DNA from: Chondrocystis sp. NIES-4102
GTDB lineage: Bacteria; Cyanobacteriota; Cyanobacteriia; Cyanobacteriales; Xenococcaceae
Direction of reading: 5' to 3'
Length of the DNA: 64,000 nt
Assembly: GCA_002368355.1 (NCBI GenBank)
Contig: AP018281.1
Location: 3,472,001 to 3,536,000 of the forward strand
The notes beneath the pieces were generated by a model. It was not told where the DNA came from. It worked only from the letters and a program-made list of their open reading frames with translations, and made no database searches. The translations under genes and the position numbers were made by a program. Shown here piece by piece: positions 36,228 to 47,271 of the stretch. The stretch's first letter is position 1. Every line of letters starts with the position of its first letter.

Positions 36228-37021
36228 TATTACCACTACCTAACGCAGTTTTAGAGTTAATCAGCAAAAGTAAATAGATTTTTTTATCTTAATTTAAATA
36301 GTATTGCGATGTCTAAACAATTTATTAAATAGTCATTGTCAAAAAGATGATAAGTAAAACTTTATTTACTGCTTTGTTGTTATGATATTAAATTAATTGA
36401 TGTGAATTACTTAATAGTACGTTGAATTATTATATACACGTTATTTTTAAACTTATTCTTAAAATTAGTAATTCTAATAAAGGCATAAGTTTATAAATAA
36501 AAATAAACAATATTGCTAATCCCATTAATTTAAATGGGATCTAATCTACGCAATGTTAAGTTTAATACTGTTGAGTAAAAAACAAAGTACACTCACATAA
36601 AGAACCATAAATATACCAAGAAAATAAAACATTACAAGAGCTTGAAATAGCGATTTACTACTTTTAAGCTCTCCTGAGAATTACATTAAAAATTAGTAAG
36701 TACATCTCAAACGCAAAGAAGTACGTGGTTATGCATTTATAGGTCAATATTATTTAGCACAAGCAATTATATAAATCAATTGAGAATCATGCTATTAAAG
36801 ATTTTACAATTAGATAAGTTTAATAACTTACTGTTTAAGTATATTTATATAAAAATAGATTATGTTTTCTTGCTATGCAACTATTAATTTGTAAAATTGA
36901 ATAGAAGAAAAACTATAATCAAAATATTACTTATATTATAACTATCGTACTAGCAATTAATTAGTTGGTAGTTATAAGTTATTTAAACAGCTATTTAAAC
37001 GTGAGTGTATAAACAAAAATG
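36228..37021. other. Gene-free AT-rich region
   Basis: 794 nt with no supported gene. One good hairpin: ATCCCATT (36519-36526) with AATGGGAT (36533-36540), 8 bp and a 6-nt loop, without a T tract. Nothing else was seen. Confidence 0.45.
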
Positions 37022-37888
37022 CTAGGCATTAACTACTGCTCCACCATTAGGATGTAGTACTTGTCCAGTAAAATAGGAAGAATCTTCAGAAGCTAGGAAA
37101 ACAAAACTAGTTGCTACTTCTACAGGTTGACCAGGACGTTGCATAGGAACTTGCTTACCAAATCCTTTTACTTTTTCTGCTGGAAAAGCATCGGGAATAA
37201 AAGGTGTCCAAATAGGGCCAGGGGCAACACCATTTACGCGAATACCTTTTTCAATTAATGATTGAGATAAAGACCGAGTGAAAGCTAAGATTGCACCCTT
37301 AGTAGTAGAGTAACTGAGTAAAGAAGCGTTACCTTTATAAGCGTTGATCGAGGTAGTGTTAATAATGGTACTACCTTCCTTAAAGTGAGGGATGGCTGCT
37401 TTACAAAAATAGAACATGGAAAAGACATTAGTGCTAAAAATGCTACCTAATCTCGCGGGATCAATATCTTCCAGGGTTTGGGCATTTTCCATATATTGTT
37501 CAGCAGCATTATTAACTAAGATATCTAATTTACCAAGCTCCTCAACAGTTTTTTCTACTGCTTCAATACAAAATTTTTCACCACTAATATCACCAGGAAT
37601 TAGCAAACATTTTTTACCTTCAGCTTCCACTAATCCTTTAGTTTTTTGAGCATCTTCGTGTTCATTAAGATACACTATTGCCACATCTGCACCTTCTTTG
37701 GCGTAGAGGACAGCTACAGAACGACCAATACCACTATCTCCGCCAGTAATCAAGGCAACTTTACCTTTTAACTTATCACTACCTTTATAGCTTTCGCGGT
37801 CATATACAGGCTGGGGAGTCATTTCAGACTCATGGGCAGGTTTCTTATCTTGAGATTGTGCAGGAATTTGATCTGCGGATATACTCAT
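37022..37888 (-). CDS. SDR family oxidoreductase, YghA/GSP39-like
   Basis: 288 residues, with the approximately 40-residue N-terminal extension typical of the general-stress-protein 39/YghA class (QSQDKKPAHESEMTPQPVYDR lies about 12-35 and is not quoted whole). NAD(P) motif ALITGGDSGIGRSVA, DILVNNAAEQ, catalytic Ser (INTTSINAY) and Tyr-x3-Lys (SYSTTKGAI), PGPIWTPF and VLHPNGGAVV. The substrate is probably a small carbonyl or alcohol; stress-linked in relatives. An AAGAGA lies before the ATG. The adjacent minus-strand gene ends 121 nt upstream. Confidence 0.92.
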   Translation of the reverse strand: MSISADQIPAQSQDKKPAHESEMTPQPVYDRESYKGSDKLKGKVALITGGDSGIGRSVAVLYAKEGADVAIVYLNEHEDAQKTKGLVEAEGKKCLLIPGDISGEKFCIEAVEKTVEELGKLDILVNNAAEQYMENAQTLEDIDPARLGSIFSTNVFSMFYFCKAAIPHFKEGSTIINTTSINAYKGNASLLSYSTTKGAILAFTRSLSQSLIEKGIRVNGVAPGPIWTPFIPDAFPAEKVKGFGKQVPMQRPGQPVEVATSFVFLASEDSSYFTGQVLHPNGGAVVNA

Positions 37889-38009
37889 TTTAGTCTCTTA
37901 ATTGTATATAAATCTCTTACGTTTTCAGAAGTCTTCTAAATCTTACTGGTTTAGATATCTTATTAAGATAAACAGACCGCGCTTAAAATACTTCTTTCTT
38001 AAGGTGTAT

Positions 38010-39059
38010 TTAAGTCCAATACAAAATTTGGGCTTGAGGCAAATAATGAGCAATTTTTGTTTTGATAAATTCCTTTAATTCGTTCATGATCTCTAACTCA
38101 TAGACATATTTAACTCCACCAAATTTATTGTATTTGCGACTGCGATTATCCTCCTCAAGATTTAGTTGGCTTTTAGGATACCAACTTTGTAAAACTTCCT
38201 TAGATTTTGACGTAAAACGATGAGTAATTAACTCAACTGTGAGATCGCAATCGAAATCAAGATAAGTTTGTATTAGTCTGAATAAATCAGTATAATGCTG
38301 CTGCCAATCTGCGATCGCCATAATAGGTGCAACTACAATACCAATAGGATAACCATGTAAGGCTAATTGACGTAATGCTTTTAGTCGGTTGGTTACTGTG
38401 GCTGTCCCTCCTTCCATAAAATGACTTACAGGATCAGCGTTAATACTAACGCGACAGCGAGTATGTCCGTTATGCGGTAAATTTAGCAAAGACTCTATAT
38501 GGTCAAATTTAGTTACCCAGCGCAAATATGCTGTTTTTCTCGTGCCAAAATAACGAATACATTCAGCTAAACTACCCGTTAAATGTTCAATGCTTAATGG
38601 ATCTGTATAACAACTAACTTCATAAGTAGTATCTTGTTCTAGTTCGTAATTACCCAAATTAGCTAAAATTTCTGGTAAATTAGCATAAACTTTGACAACA
38701 GGAACACCAGAAAGACTACCCGCTAAATAACAATATTGACAATGAGCAGGACAACCTTGAGCTAAATGAAATTGCCAGTCGGCAGAAGGTGGTATAGGAG
38801 AAAGTTTAAATTGACCTGCGGGTGCATTAACTATAGCCAGAGTATTTTTAGCTATGGCATAGGTTTCTCTTTCATCTTTGCCCCGTAGTCCTGTAATTTT
38901 ATTTTGAGTTAGTTTTTTGATTGGAATATTATAAAACTTAATCCTATCTAAGATTTGTTGCCCCCATGCTTTAGCCTCAGCGTCGGGAGTAATTAAAACT
39001 TGTTTTGGTAGCCATAACTTTGTCGATGTAGAGTTAGTTTCTGTCTGTAATTCAATCAT
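38010..39059 (-). CDS. SPL family radical SAM protein
   Basis: 349 residues, spore-photoproduct-lyase-like. The radical SAM cluster motif GCPAHCQYCYLAGS puts Cys at 103, 107 and 110 (CxxxCxxC). Further family matches: TTYEVSCYTDPLSIEHLTGSL, RWVTKFDHIESLL, RVSINADPVSHFMEGGTATVTNRL and IGIVVAPIMAIADW. Cyanobacteria make no endospores, so it may repair other DNA photoproducts or act on a different substrate. The Cys essential in true SPL (near the C-terminus) is not seen. It is followed by an SDR on the same strand. Confidence 0.85.
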   Translation of the reverse strand: MIELQTETNSTSTKLWLPKQVLITPDAEAKAWGQQILDRIKFYNIPIKKLTQNKITGLRGKDERETYAIAKNTLAIVNAPAGQFKLSPIPPSADWQFHLAQGCPAHCQYCYLAGSLSGVPVVKVYANLPEILANLGNYELEQDTTYEVSCYTDPLSIEHLTGSLAECIRYFGTRKTAYLRWVTKFDHIESLLNLPHNGHTRCRVSINADPVSHFMEGGTATVTNRLKALRQLALHGYPIGIVVAPIMAIADWQQHYTDLFRLIQTYLDFDCDLTVELITHRFTSKSKEVLQSWYPKSQLNLEEDNRSRKYNKFGGVKYVYELEIMNELKEFIKTKIAHYLPQAQILYWT

Positions 39060-39752
39060 GTAATTTATTTAGTTATGACAACGATTATTAAATTCTAGGT
39101 GAACTAAATCATGTTCCCTAATTTTGTTGATAAATTTGCGATCATTATTTAATAATAGTCTGATTATTTGTGTGGATGATCTTTTATTTACTTCAATTTA
39201 GAAAAGTTTTATCTTATGTTTTAGTTCTTTTAAAACGTTAAACCTTTTAACTATTTTTGATATGCGGTTTAAAACATATATTTATGATTAGCTGCACTAA
39301 TAAAATAGGCAAAATCAGCTTTTTATTGCTTACTGAATTTTGATATATGACTAATGTATTCTTAAATTTAAATTTGTGACTTTACGGCATTGGTGCTAAA
39401 GTTTTCATAATTACCACTATACTTTAGCTACATTGACTCAGACCTAATATACGCAGAACTATTGCTTTTAGTTTTTTTGCTTTGCTATTAAAATTGTGTG
39501 ACGTTTGATGCAGAAAGTTTGCACTTTAAGCTCTTATATTGTTTAATTTTTTCAGTATTCAGAGTCATTCTTAATGGGGCTAACATTGCTTAATAAGCTA
39601 ACTAGATTTTTTCCTTCTTATTTTATATTCTTTTAGGTGGAGCTACTTACCATTGGTAAAAATATTTATTTAGCCATCGCAAGTTACGCTTATAAATGAT
39701 TTGATATAACTACTTACTGAATAAGTAGACAATTGAAAATTATCGTAAACTT
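39060..39752. other. Gene-free AT-rich region
   Basis: 693 nt between divergent genes, with no supported gene, repeat or hairpin. It probably holds the promoters of the SPL-like gene and of the transporter gene at 39753, but none could be placed. Confidence 0.4.
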
Positions 39753-41543
39753 ATGACTATTTTTCTCACCTTAGGGGTTGTAGTTGCTGCCCTTATATGT
39801 TTTATTGCCGAATGGTTACCCGTCGATATCACAGCCTTATGTGTAGCAGTAATATTAATCATTCTTAAATTAGTAACTCCTGAAGAAGGCATAGCAGGGT
39901 TTGGTAATTCTGCTACCATTACCGTTATGGCAATGTTTATCCTAAGTGCAGGTATCACTCGCACAGGTGTCGTACAGGTATTTCGGGATCTATTAATTAA
40001 ATGGGGTGGCAAAAGTATTACTCGCCAAATACTAGTTATGGGCTTTTTAGTCGGCCCAATTTCTGCTTTTATTAATAATACGGCGGTAGTTGCCATATTT
40101 CTACCTATTATTGAAGACTGGTGTAAAAAACAAGGGATATCTCCTTCCAAGTTATTGATGCCCCTATCTTTTGTCACTATTTTAGGCGGGATGATTACAG
40201 TAATTGGCACATCAACCAACGTATTAGCTAGCGGAATATCTAAAGAGTTAGGATATGGGGAGTTTAGTTTATTCCAGTTTACAGGCTTAGGTATCATTAC
40301 CTTTTTAATTGGGTTAGCATATTTAGCTTTTATCGCCCCTCGCTTGCTACCCAACCGCAAAAGATTGTCTAAAGATTTAGTCAGTGAAGAATATGGACTA
40401 AAAGACTATGTAGCAGAAGTTATTGTAACACCCAAGTCCCAATTAATCGGTAAAACTTTCCGTTCAGAGCGATCGCGCAATAATTTTAATGTGGATATTT
40501 TAGAAATTATTCGTGATGGTGAACGTTTACCCCAGCCTGTAACCAGTCGAGTTATCAATGCCGATGATATTTTGCTAGTGAGAGGCAAAACGGAAGATGT
40601 ATTAAAGATTAAAACTGAACAGGGTTTAGATATCTTCCCCGATGTAAAATTTAACCAAAAGAACCTGGAGACTGAGTTAACTTCGGCAGAAGAAGGCATT
40701 GCAGAAGTTTTAATTTTATCTAATTCTCGTCTAATTGGGACAAGTCTTAAAGATTTGCGTTTTCGCCAACGATACAACCTAACCGTACTGGCAATGCGTC
40801 GTGGGGAAGAACTAATTAGAGATAGATTAGGTAAAGTACGTTTGAAATTTGGCGATTTATTGCTCGTACAAGGAGCAAAACAAAGTATCCTCGGTTTGCA
40901 AACCACTAGGGAATTACTAGTAATGGAACAAAAAGAACCAGAAACCGTTCGCCGTAATAAAGCCTGGATAGCAGTAGCAATTATAGTCGGAGTGGTTTTA
41001 GTGGCAGCTTTTAATTGGTTACCAATTCTAGTTAGCGCTTTACTTGGAGTGTTATTAATGATTATTACTGGTTGTCTGCAACCTGGAGAAGTTTATGGTG
41101 CAGTGCGTTGGGATGTAATCTTCCTGCTGGCTGGTTTAATTCCTTTGGGTACAGCGATGGAAAATTCTGGGGCTACCCAATGGCTAGCAGATAATTTATT
41201 AGCAGTGGGGGGGAGTTTAAACGGGTACTGGATATTATTATTCTTTTTTGTAATTACATCTCTACTGACAGAAATACTATCTAATAACGCCTCAGTAGTG
41301 TTACTAATTCCCATTGCAGTTAAAGTAGCAGAATCCTTAAATCTTAACCCTATTGCCATGATGTTCGCGGTTACTTTCGCAGCTTCCAATAGCTTTATGA
41401 CTCCCATAGGCTATCAGACTAATACTATGGTTTATACCCCTGGAGGTTACAAATTTAGTGATTTCTTTCGGGTGGGCGCACTACTCAATCTTTTGATGGC
41501 AATTGTCACTCCGATATTAATTATTGCTTTGTATGGACTTTAA
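39753..41543 (+). CDS. SLC13/ArsB-type permease with two TrkA-C domains
   Basis: 596 residues. Membrane half 1 (1-200) contains MFILSAGITRTGVVQ, PISAFINNTAVVAIFLP and MLPLSF-like SFVTILGGMITVIGTSTNVL, the di-acidic/NT-rich motif of the DASS family; half 2 (about 390-596) has LLTEILSNNASVVLLIP and SNSFMTPIGYQTNTM. Two RCK-C/TrkA-C domains (about 215-295 and 310-385) lie between. Such proteins move anions, typically sulfate or dicarboxylates, with Na+. The NTS/NNA motifs are intact. It starts the ion-transport block and is followed by an antiporter 79 nt later on the same strand. Confidence 0.93.
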   Translation: MTIFLTLGVVVAALICFIAEWLPVDITALCVAVILIILKLVTPEEGIAGFGNSATITVMAMFILSAGITRTGVVQVFRDLLIKWGGKSITRQILVMGFLVGPISAFINNTAVVAIFLPIIEDWCKKQGISPSKLLMPLSFVTILGGMITVIGTSTNVLASGISKELGYGEFSLFQFTGLGIITFLIGLAYLAFIAPRLLPNRKRLSKDLVSEEYGLKDYVAEVIVTPKSQLIGKTFRSERSRNNFNVDILEIIRDGERLPQPVTSRVINADDILLVRGKTEDVLKIKTEQGLDIFPDVKFNQKNLETELTSAEEGIAEVLILSNSRLIGTSLKDLRFRQRYNLTVLAMRRGEELIRDRLGKVRLKFGDLLLVQGAKQSILGLQTTRELLVMEQKEPETVRRNKAWIAVAIIVGVVLVAAFNWLPILVSALLGVLLMIITGCLQPGEVYGAVRWDVIFLLAGLIPLGTAMENSGATQWLADNLLAVGGSLNGYWILLFFFVITSLLTEILSNNASVVLLIPIAVKVAESLNLNPIAMMFAVTFAASNSFMTPIGYQTNTMVYTPGGYKFSDFFRVGALLNLLMAIVTPILIIALYGL

Positions 41544-41622
41544 AGTGATTGATAATTAACTTTAGTTGTCCTAGACTTAAAACTTTACTCAAAGTTAAGA
41601 GCAAATTAAAGAATTATCCAAT

Positions 41623-43680
41623 ATGGAATCAATTTCTAGTACTATTCGCGAGCCTCTTTTCACCTTTGTCCTACTACTAGCAATCATTTTAGTTATCCCA
41701 CCGATATTTGAAAAAATCAAATTGCCAGGTTTAGTAGGTTTACTAATTGCAGGGGTGGTATTTGGTGGTAGTGGCTTAGGTTTACTCAACGGTAAATCGG
41801 AAACTATGGTGCTATTGGCGGATATTGGTAAGATATATCTTATGTTTGTAGCAGGACTAGAAGTTGATCTAGAACAGTTTCGACGCACCAGAAATCGGTC
41901 TTTAGGCTTTGGTTTTGCTACTTTTGCTGTACCTCTAATTACAGGTACAATGGTTGGGCGAGTTTTCGATCTTAGCTGGAATGCCTCAATTTTAATAGGT
42001 TCACTCTTGGCTTCCCATACTTTATTGGCATACCCTATTGTTAGACGTTTGGGGGTAGTTAATGATGAGGCGGTGACTGTCACTATTGGGGCAACAATCT
42101 TTACCGATATAGGTGCGTTACTGGTTTTAGCTATTTGTTTGGGAGTTAATCAAGGTAATTTTACGGCTCTTGATCTGGCGCAACTATTAGGGTTTTTAGC
42201 AATTTACACTCTAGTTGTCCTCTTTGGCTTAGACCGTTTGGGGAGATCATTCTTTCGTCGATCTAAAAATGATCAAGGGAATCAATTCTTGTTTGTATTA
42301 TTAGCAGTATTTGTTGCTGCTGTTGGCGCACAACTGGTTGGGGTGGAAAAAATTGTTGGTGCTTTTTTAGCAGGGTTAGCAGTAAATGATGTAATTGGAG
42401 ATGGCCCTGTTAAAGAGAAAGTGGAATTTGTCGGCTCGGTATTATTTATCCCCATTTTCTTTGTAGATATGGGGTTACTACTTGATCTTAAGGCATTTGA
42501 AGATATCTTACGCTCTGTTACCATTCCCCTATCAATAGTCGCTGCTTTAATTCTTAGTAAGTTGTTGGCAGCTTTGATAGCTAAATTATTGTATCGCTAT
42601 AGTTGGGTGCAAACTGTAACCATGTGGTCACTATCCCTACCCCAGGTAGCTGCCACTTTAGCTGCTGCATTAGTTGGCTTCCAAGCAGGAATTATTGATG
42701 AGCGCATCTTTAATAGTGTTATCCTACTGATGCTAGTAACTTCGATCGCAGGACCTTTGATTACCGCTCGTTCTGCTGCCCAATTAACCGTTGGTGAGAT
42801 ACCCACAACAACTCCTAATCCCCCCACCACAGGTGATCTAACTAATTCTACAGATCAAACTACCGAGCCATTACGGGTAGTAGTACCAGTCTATAATCCT
42901 CAAACCGAAAGATATTTACTAGAGTTTGCATCCCTATTAACGCGCAAAAATGGGGGGGATATTGTGCCACTGGCGATCGCTAAAGCCGAAGCTAATTTAG
43001 ACTCACCTCAACTGGATGAAGCGGTCAATAAATGTCAACAATTACTCTTACAAGCTCAAGCAATAAGTGAGGAATTAGGTATTTCTACTCAAGCAGAATT
43101 GAGGATTGAATATGATGTTGCTCAGGGAATTTCCCATGCTAGTAGAGAGGTTAACGCCAATTTTATTATTTTAGGCTTTAATACCCTCAATGATCTACGC
43201 GCTCGCTTGTTTGGTTCTGTTCCTGATAGTGTTTTGTGGTCAGCCCATTGTTCAGTGGCTATGGCGCGTTTATTAGCTTCTCCTTTAAGTATGGAGAGAA
43301 TTTTATTACCCATTGAAAGTTTTAACCCAGTGGGTTTGCGTCCAGTAAGTTTTGCTCAATCTCTAGCTATAAATAGCAATACCTCGATAACTTTGCTCCA
43401 TGTCTGCCATCCTGGGACTTCTAAAGAGCGTCGCACGATGATTCATAATCAATTAGCAGCAATTGCCAAGCAATATTTCCCCCAGCAAACGGTAGATCTC
43501 AAGATCATCGCCCAAAATAATTTTGTTGAAGCAGTTGTTAGTGCTAGTCAAACCCATGAATTAGTAATTTTACGTTCCCAACGTCAACGGGTAGGGGTAG
43601 ATAGTTTGGCTTTGGGAGCTTCTACTAAACCCTTATTGCAAAATTTAAAATGTTCGATTGTTTTGCTGGGAGAATTATAA
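41623..43680 (+). CDS. CPA2-type cation:proton antiporter with Usp-like C-terminus
   Basis: 685 residues. About 12 membrane helices in the first 395 residues (IILVIPPIFEKIKLPGLVGLLIAGVVFG; VGAFLAGLAVNDVIGDG). The family's functional Asp is in FTDIGALLVLA. The soluble part (about 430-685) holds two universal-stress-like repeats: LRVVVPVYNP and MERILLPIESFNPVGLRP. Kef/NapA type: exchanges Na+ or K+ for H+ in pH or salt homeostasis. The Usp part could sense nucleotides. It overlaps functionally with the neighbouring transporter genes and is probably cotranscribed with the ExoD gene 68 nt downstream. Confidence 0.92.
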   Translation: MESISSTIREPLFTFVLLLAIILVIPPIFEKIKLPGLVGLLIAGVVFGGSGLGLLNGKSETMVLLADIGKIYLMFVAGLEVDLEQFRRTRNRSLGFGFATFAVPLITGTMVGRVFDLSWNASILIGSLLASHTLLAYPIVRRLGVVNDEAVTVTIGATIFTDIGALLVLAICLGVNQGNFTALDLAQLLGFLAIYTLVVLFGLDRLGRSFFRRSKNDQGNQFLFVLLAVFVAAVGAQLVGVEKIVGAFLAGLAVNDVIGDGPVKEKVEFVGSVLFIPIFFVDMGLLLDLKAFEDILRSVTIPLSIVAALILSKLLAALIAKLLYRYSWVQTVTMWSLSLPQVAATLAAALVGFQAGIIDERIFNSVILLMLVTSIAGPLITARSAAQLTVGEIPTTTPNPPTTGDLTNSTDQTTEPLRVVVPVYNPQTERYLLEFASLLTRKNGGDIVPLAIAKAEANLDSPQLDEAVNKCQQLLLQAQAISEELGISTQAELRIEYDVAQGISHASREVNANFIILGFNTLNDLRARLFGSVPDSVLWSAHCSVAMARLLASPLSMERILLPIESFNPVGLRPVSFAQSLAINSNTSITLLHVCHPGTSKERRTMIHNQLAAIAKQYFPQQTVDLKIIAQNNFVEAVVSASQTHELVILRSQRQRVGVDSLALGASTKPLLQNLKCSIVLLGEL

Positions 43681-43748
43681 AATTAAATAAATATAAATAA
43701 ATTACCTATTCCCTTAGTATATCTACTGCGAATGAACTATTAAAATTT

Positions 43749-44354
43749 ATGTCTGCCAGATTTTCCCAAGATATTCAAATATTGCTCAGAAAGTTAGCAA
43801 CTAAACCTATAGCGATCGCTGAAATTATTCAAGAAACTTCCGAACGCGGATTTAGTCTAATTATCGGCTTATTAGTTCTGCCTTTTTTATTTCCTATGCC
43901 CCCTGGTTTATCTACTCCCCTTGGTTTAGGGTGTTTAATTTTGGGGTTACAAATGGCATTGGGGCGTAAACACCCTTGGCTACCTCGTCGGATAGCACAA
44001 TTTAAATTTCCTCGCACCTTAAGTCAACGATTACTCAAAAACGTGCGTCGGCTACTTGTTTGGCTGGAAAAAATTATGCACTCTCGTTGGCGACAGTTAG
44101 CCAGAAATTCCTATACCTGGAGAGGTAATGGTTTTTGCATTGCTTGGTTATCGATTTTATTAATGTTACCCATTCCTTTTACTAACCCTTTGCCAGCCAT
44201 AGCTATTTTACTTTTAGCAGTAGCTACAGTAGAAGCAGATGGACTAATAATGTGCCTAGGATATTTACTTACTATAGCTAACACCGTATTTTTCTCTTTT
44301 ATTGGGTATGCCCTATGGCAAGCTCCTGATTTACTTCCCAATATATTTAAGTAG
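43749..44354 (+). CDS. ExoD family membrane protein
   Basis: 201 residues, PF06055 type. [45 protein letters not shown] is the signature region (residues 37-82; key motif PMPPG), followed by helices at about 125-145, 150-165 and 172-192. ExoD was first found in rhizobial exopolysaccharide mutants and alkali sensitivity; its biochemical role is unknown. The location within antiporter genes fits a role in pH or cation tolerance. The stop precedes the next ATG by 10 nt, so it is likely one operon with the ATPase. Confidence 0.87.
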   Translation: MSARFSQDIQILLRKLATKPIAIAEIIQETSERGFSLIIGLLVLPFLFPMPPGLSTPLGLGCLILGLQMALGRKHPWLPRRIAQFKFPRTLSQRLLKNVRRLLVWLEKIMHSRWRQLARNSYTWRGNGFCIAWLSILLMLPIPFTNPLPAIAILLLAVATVEADGLIMCLGYLLTIANTVFFSFIGYALWQAPDLLPNIFK

Positions 44355-44364
44355 CTACAAAACT

Positions 44365-47166
44365 ATGAATAATAATTTTCCTACTACCGCTAATGCCAAC
44401 AACATACCTTCAACTAATGAACCCTGGCACGCTCTAACTCCTCAAAATACGGTAGAACAATTGCTTTGTGATCCTCAAAATGGTTTAACTAATGATCAAG
44501 TTTGTCAAAGAAAGGTTTATTTTGGCGCAAACGAACTAAAAGAAAGTGCTGGGCGTAGTCCCTTAAGTATTTTATGGGATCAGTTTACTAATATTATGTT
44601 GGTGATGCTGATTGCTGTGGCTATTGTTTCTGCTGTTTTAGATTTACAGTTAAATAAATTTCCCAAAGATGCGATCGCTATATTTGCCATCGTTATTCTT
44701 AATGGTATTTTGGGCTATCTTCAGGAAAGTCGAGCAGAAAAAGCTTTAGCAGCCCTCAAACGTTTATCTTCTCCCCAGGTTAGGGTGATGCGCGATGGAG
44801 CAACGGAAGAAGTGGATGCCAAGGAATTAATTCCAGGGGATATTATGTTTTTAGAAGCAGGGGTACAAATAGCTGCTGATGGACGCTTATTAGAAGTACA
44901 AAACCTGCAAATTGCAGAATCTACCCTGACTGGGGAAGCTACGGCGGTCAATAAAGATGCTAATTTGGTTTTAGCAGAAGATACTTCTTTGGGCGATCGC
45001 GTTAATTTGGTTTATAAGGGAACAGAAGTAGTTCAAGGTAGGGCAAAAGCAATTGTTACCAAAACCGCAATGGACACTGAAATTGGGCGTATTGCTGCTA
45101 TGATTCAAGGTGTGGAAACTGAGCCTACCCCCCTACAACAAAGAATGACTCAGTTGGGTAATGTGCTAGTTAGTGGTTCGATGGCATTAGTGGCACTGGT
45201 GGTAATTGGGGGAGTATTACAGGCAGGATGGCAATTTTTTGCGGAATTATTAGAAGTATCTCTGAGTATGGCGGTTGCAGTTGTGCCAGAAGGTTTGCCA
45301 GCAGTAGTTACGGTTACTTTGGCTATCGGTACTCAGAAAATGATTCGTCGTCAAGCCTTAATTCGTAAGTTACCTGCGGTGGAAACTCTAGGATCAGTTA
45401 CCACTATCTGTGCAGATAAGACAGGTACTTTAACCCAAAATAAAATGATGGTGCAAAAGGTTTACACTCCTTCTTATCGTTTTAGTGTGACTGGGGAAGG
45501 TTACGATCCTCAAGGGCAATTTTATTGTCAGAATAATAATGAAATTCAGACGGAAAGTGAGGTTAAAGAGTTATTTCAAGCCTGTGTTTTGTGTAATGAT
45601 GCCCTGTTGCAACGTTCCCGTAATGTAGTTGAAAAGAGAGATGATTGGACAATTTTGGGTGATCCTACTGAAGGGGCATTATTGGTTTTGGCTGCTAAAG
45701 GGGGAATTTTAAGATCCGAAATTGAACAGTCGATGCCAAGAGTGGGCGAGTTTCCTTTTGATGCTGATCGTAAGCGGATGTCGGTGATTGTAACTAATCC
45801 TCAAGTGGGTGAATCACCTTATTTGATGTTTACTAAAGGATCGACGGAATTAATTTTAGAAAGATGCGTGAGCCTAGAAATTCAAGATCAAATTCAAGAT
45901 ATAACTCCCTCACAAAAACAGGAAATTTTAGAAATTAATGATCATTTAGCTGCTAATGGGTTACGAGTTTTGGGCTTTGCTTATAAACCTTTGCCAGAAA
46001 TACCTCCCTCTGATGCAATGGAAACTAGCGAACAAGGCTTAGTTTGGCTTGGTTTAGTGGGAATGATCGATCCACCTCGTACTGAGGTACAAGAAGCTGT
46101 ACAACGTTGTAAACGCGCTGGAATTCGTTCTGTAATGATTACTGGTGATCATCCTCTAACTGCCTTAGCGATCGCCTCTAAATTAGATATTACTAACCAA
46201 AGCGATCGCGTTTTGACAGGGCGGGAATTGGAAATAATGTCTACTGAGGAATTGGAAAAAATTGTCCCTCAAGTTAATGTTTATGCTCGTGTTACCCCAG
46301 AACATAAGTTACGCATTGTCAAAGCTTTACAAAAACGCGGTGAATTTGTGGCTATGACGGGAGATGGTGTTAATGATGCCCCCGCCCTCAAACAAGCTGA
46401 TATTGGTATTGCTATGGGTATCACTGGTACTGATGTTAGTAAAGAAGCTAGTGATATGATTTTGCTAGATGATAACTTTGCTACCATTGTCGCTGCCACC
46501 GAGGAAGGTCGTGTGGTATATGATAATATTCGTCGCTTTATTAAGTATATTTTGGGTAGTAATATCGGTGAAGTGTTAACTATTGCTGCTGCACCCTTAT
46601 TAGGTTTGGGTGGTGTTCCCATATCCCCTCTACAAATTCTTTGGATGAATTTAGTTACCGACGGCTTACCCGCTTTGGCTTTAGCCCTCGAACCAGCAGA
46701 ACCTAATGTTATGAGTCGCCCACCCTATAGCCCTAGAGAAAGTATTTTTGCTCGTGGTTTGGGTTTATATATGCTGAGAATTGGGATTATTTTTGCTCTA
46801 ATTACCATTCTTTTAATGGTTTGGTCTTACAATTATGACAAAGTAAATGGTGATACGGATAATTGGAAAACTATGGTGTTTACTACCCTTTGTCTTGCTC
46901 AAATGGGTCATGCTTTAGCGGTTCGATCTGATACTAAACTTACCATAGAGATGAATCCTTTTTCTAATCCCTATGTCTTAGGAGCGGTTACTTTAACTAC
47001 TATTTTACAGTTATTATTAATCTATGTTGCACCTTTACGTAACTTTTTTGATACGAATGTTCTAAGCTTAACCGAACTGTTAATTTGCTTTGGTTTTAGT
47101 ATGTTGATGTTTGTTTGGATAGAATTAGAAAAGTTAGTACAACGCTGGTTTTTTAAGCGTGCTTAA
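44365..47166 (+). CDS. P-type cation-transporting ATPase (Ca2+-type, P2)
   Basis: 933 residues from the ATG at 44365; an upstream ATG at 44302 lies within the ExoD gene. N-terminal cation ATPase domain ([14 protein letters not shown]), actuator loop [10 protein letters not shown] (TGEA for TGES), TM4 [17 protein letters not shown], phosphorylation site [13 protein letters not shown] with Asp351, nucleotide domain KGSTELIL, hinge [18 protein letters not shown]5 [12 protein letters not shown] and TM6 [26 protein letters not shown] and [10 protein letters not shown] are Ca2+ pump motifs (site I/II), though Na+ or Mn2+ transport occurs in relatives. Complete. Confidence 0.95.
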   Translation: MNNNFPTTANANNIPSTNEPWHALTPQNTVEQLLCDPQNGLTNDQVCQRKVYFGANELKESAGRSPLSILWDQFTNIMLVMLIAVAIVSAVLDLQLNKFPKDAIAIFAIVILNGILGYLQESRAEKALAALKRLSSPQVRVMRDGATEEVDAKELIPGDIMFLEAGVQIAADGRLLEVQNLQIAESTLTGEATAVNKDANLVLAEDTSLGDRVNLVYKGTEVVQGRAKAIVTKTAMDTEIGRIAAMIQGVETEPTPLQQRMTQLGNVLVSGSMALVALVVIGGVLQAGWQFFAELLEVSLSMAVAVVPEGLPAVVTVTLAIGTQKMIRRQALIRKLPAVETLGSVTTICADKTGTLTQNKMMVQKVYTPSYRFSVTGEGYDPQGQFYCQNNNEIQTESEVKELFQACVLCNDALLQRSRNVVEKRDDWTILGDPTEGALLVLAAKGGILRSEIEQSMPRVGEFPFDADRKRMSVIVTNPQVGESPYLMFTKGSTELILERCVSLEIQDQIQDITPSQKQEILEINDHLAANGLRVLGFAYKPLPEIPPSDAMETSEQGLVWLGLVGMIDPPRTEVQEAVQRCKRAGIRSVMITGDHPLTALAIASKLDITNQSDRVLTGRELEIMSTEELEKIVPQVNVYARVTPEHKLRIVKALQKRGEFVAMTGDGVNDAPALKQADIGIAMGITGTDVSKEASDMILLDDNFATIVAATEEGRVVYDNIRRFIKYILGSNIGEVLTIAAAPLLGLGGVPISPLQILWMNLVTDGLPALALALEPAEPNVMSRPPYSPRESIFARGLGLYMLRIGIIFALITILLMVWSYNYDKVNGDTDNWKTMVFTTLCLAQMGHALAVRSDTKLTIEMNPFSNPYVLGAVTLTTILQLLLIYVAPLRNFFDTNVLSLTELLICFGFSMLMFVWIELEKLVQRWFFKRA

Positions 47167-47271
47167 GGTAACTACTAATTGGGCTAAATATACCTAAAGG
47201 CAGAAGTCACAACAGTAGCGATCGCTTTAATCTTAATGAAGATATATTTAGATATTTACTGCTAGATTTTA

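Noticed and set aside
37968-38020. Hairpin CTTAAAATAC/GTATTTAAG between the SPL-like and SDR genes as a terminator
   Set aside because: No T tract follows on the transcribed strand, and the stem has a bulge; in AT-rich DNA this is weak evidence.
39740-44341. Several minus-strand frames opposite the transporter genes
   Set aside because: They follow the codon pattern of the plus-strand membrane proteins, have no family motifs and overlap completely with certain genes.
44302-44364. ATG at 44302 as the start of the P-type ATPase
   Set aside because: It lies inside the ExoD gene. The first conserved ATPase residues follow the ATG at 44365.
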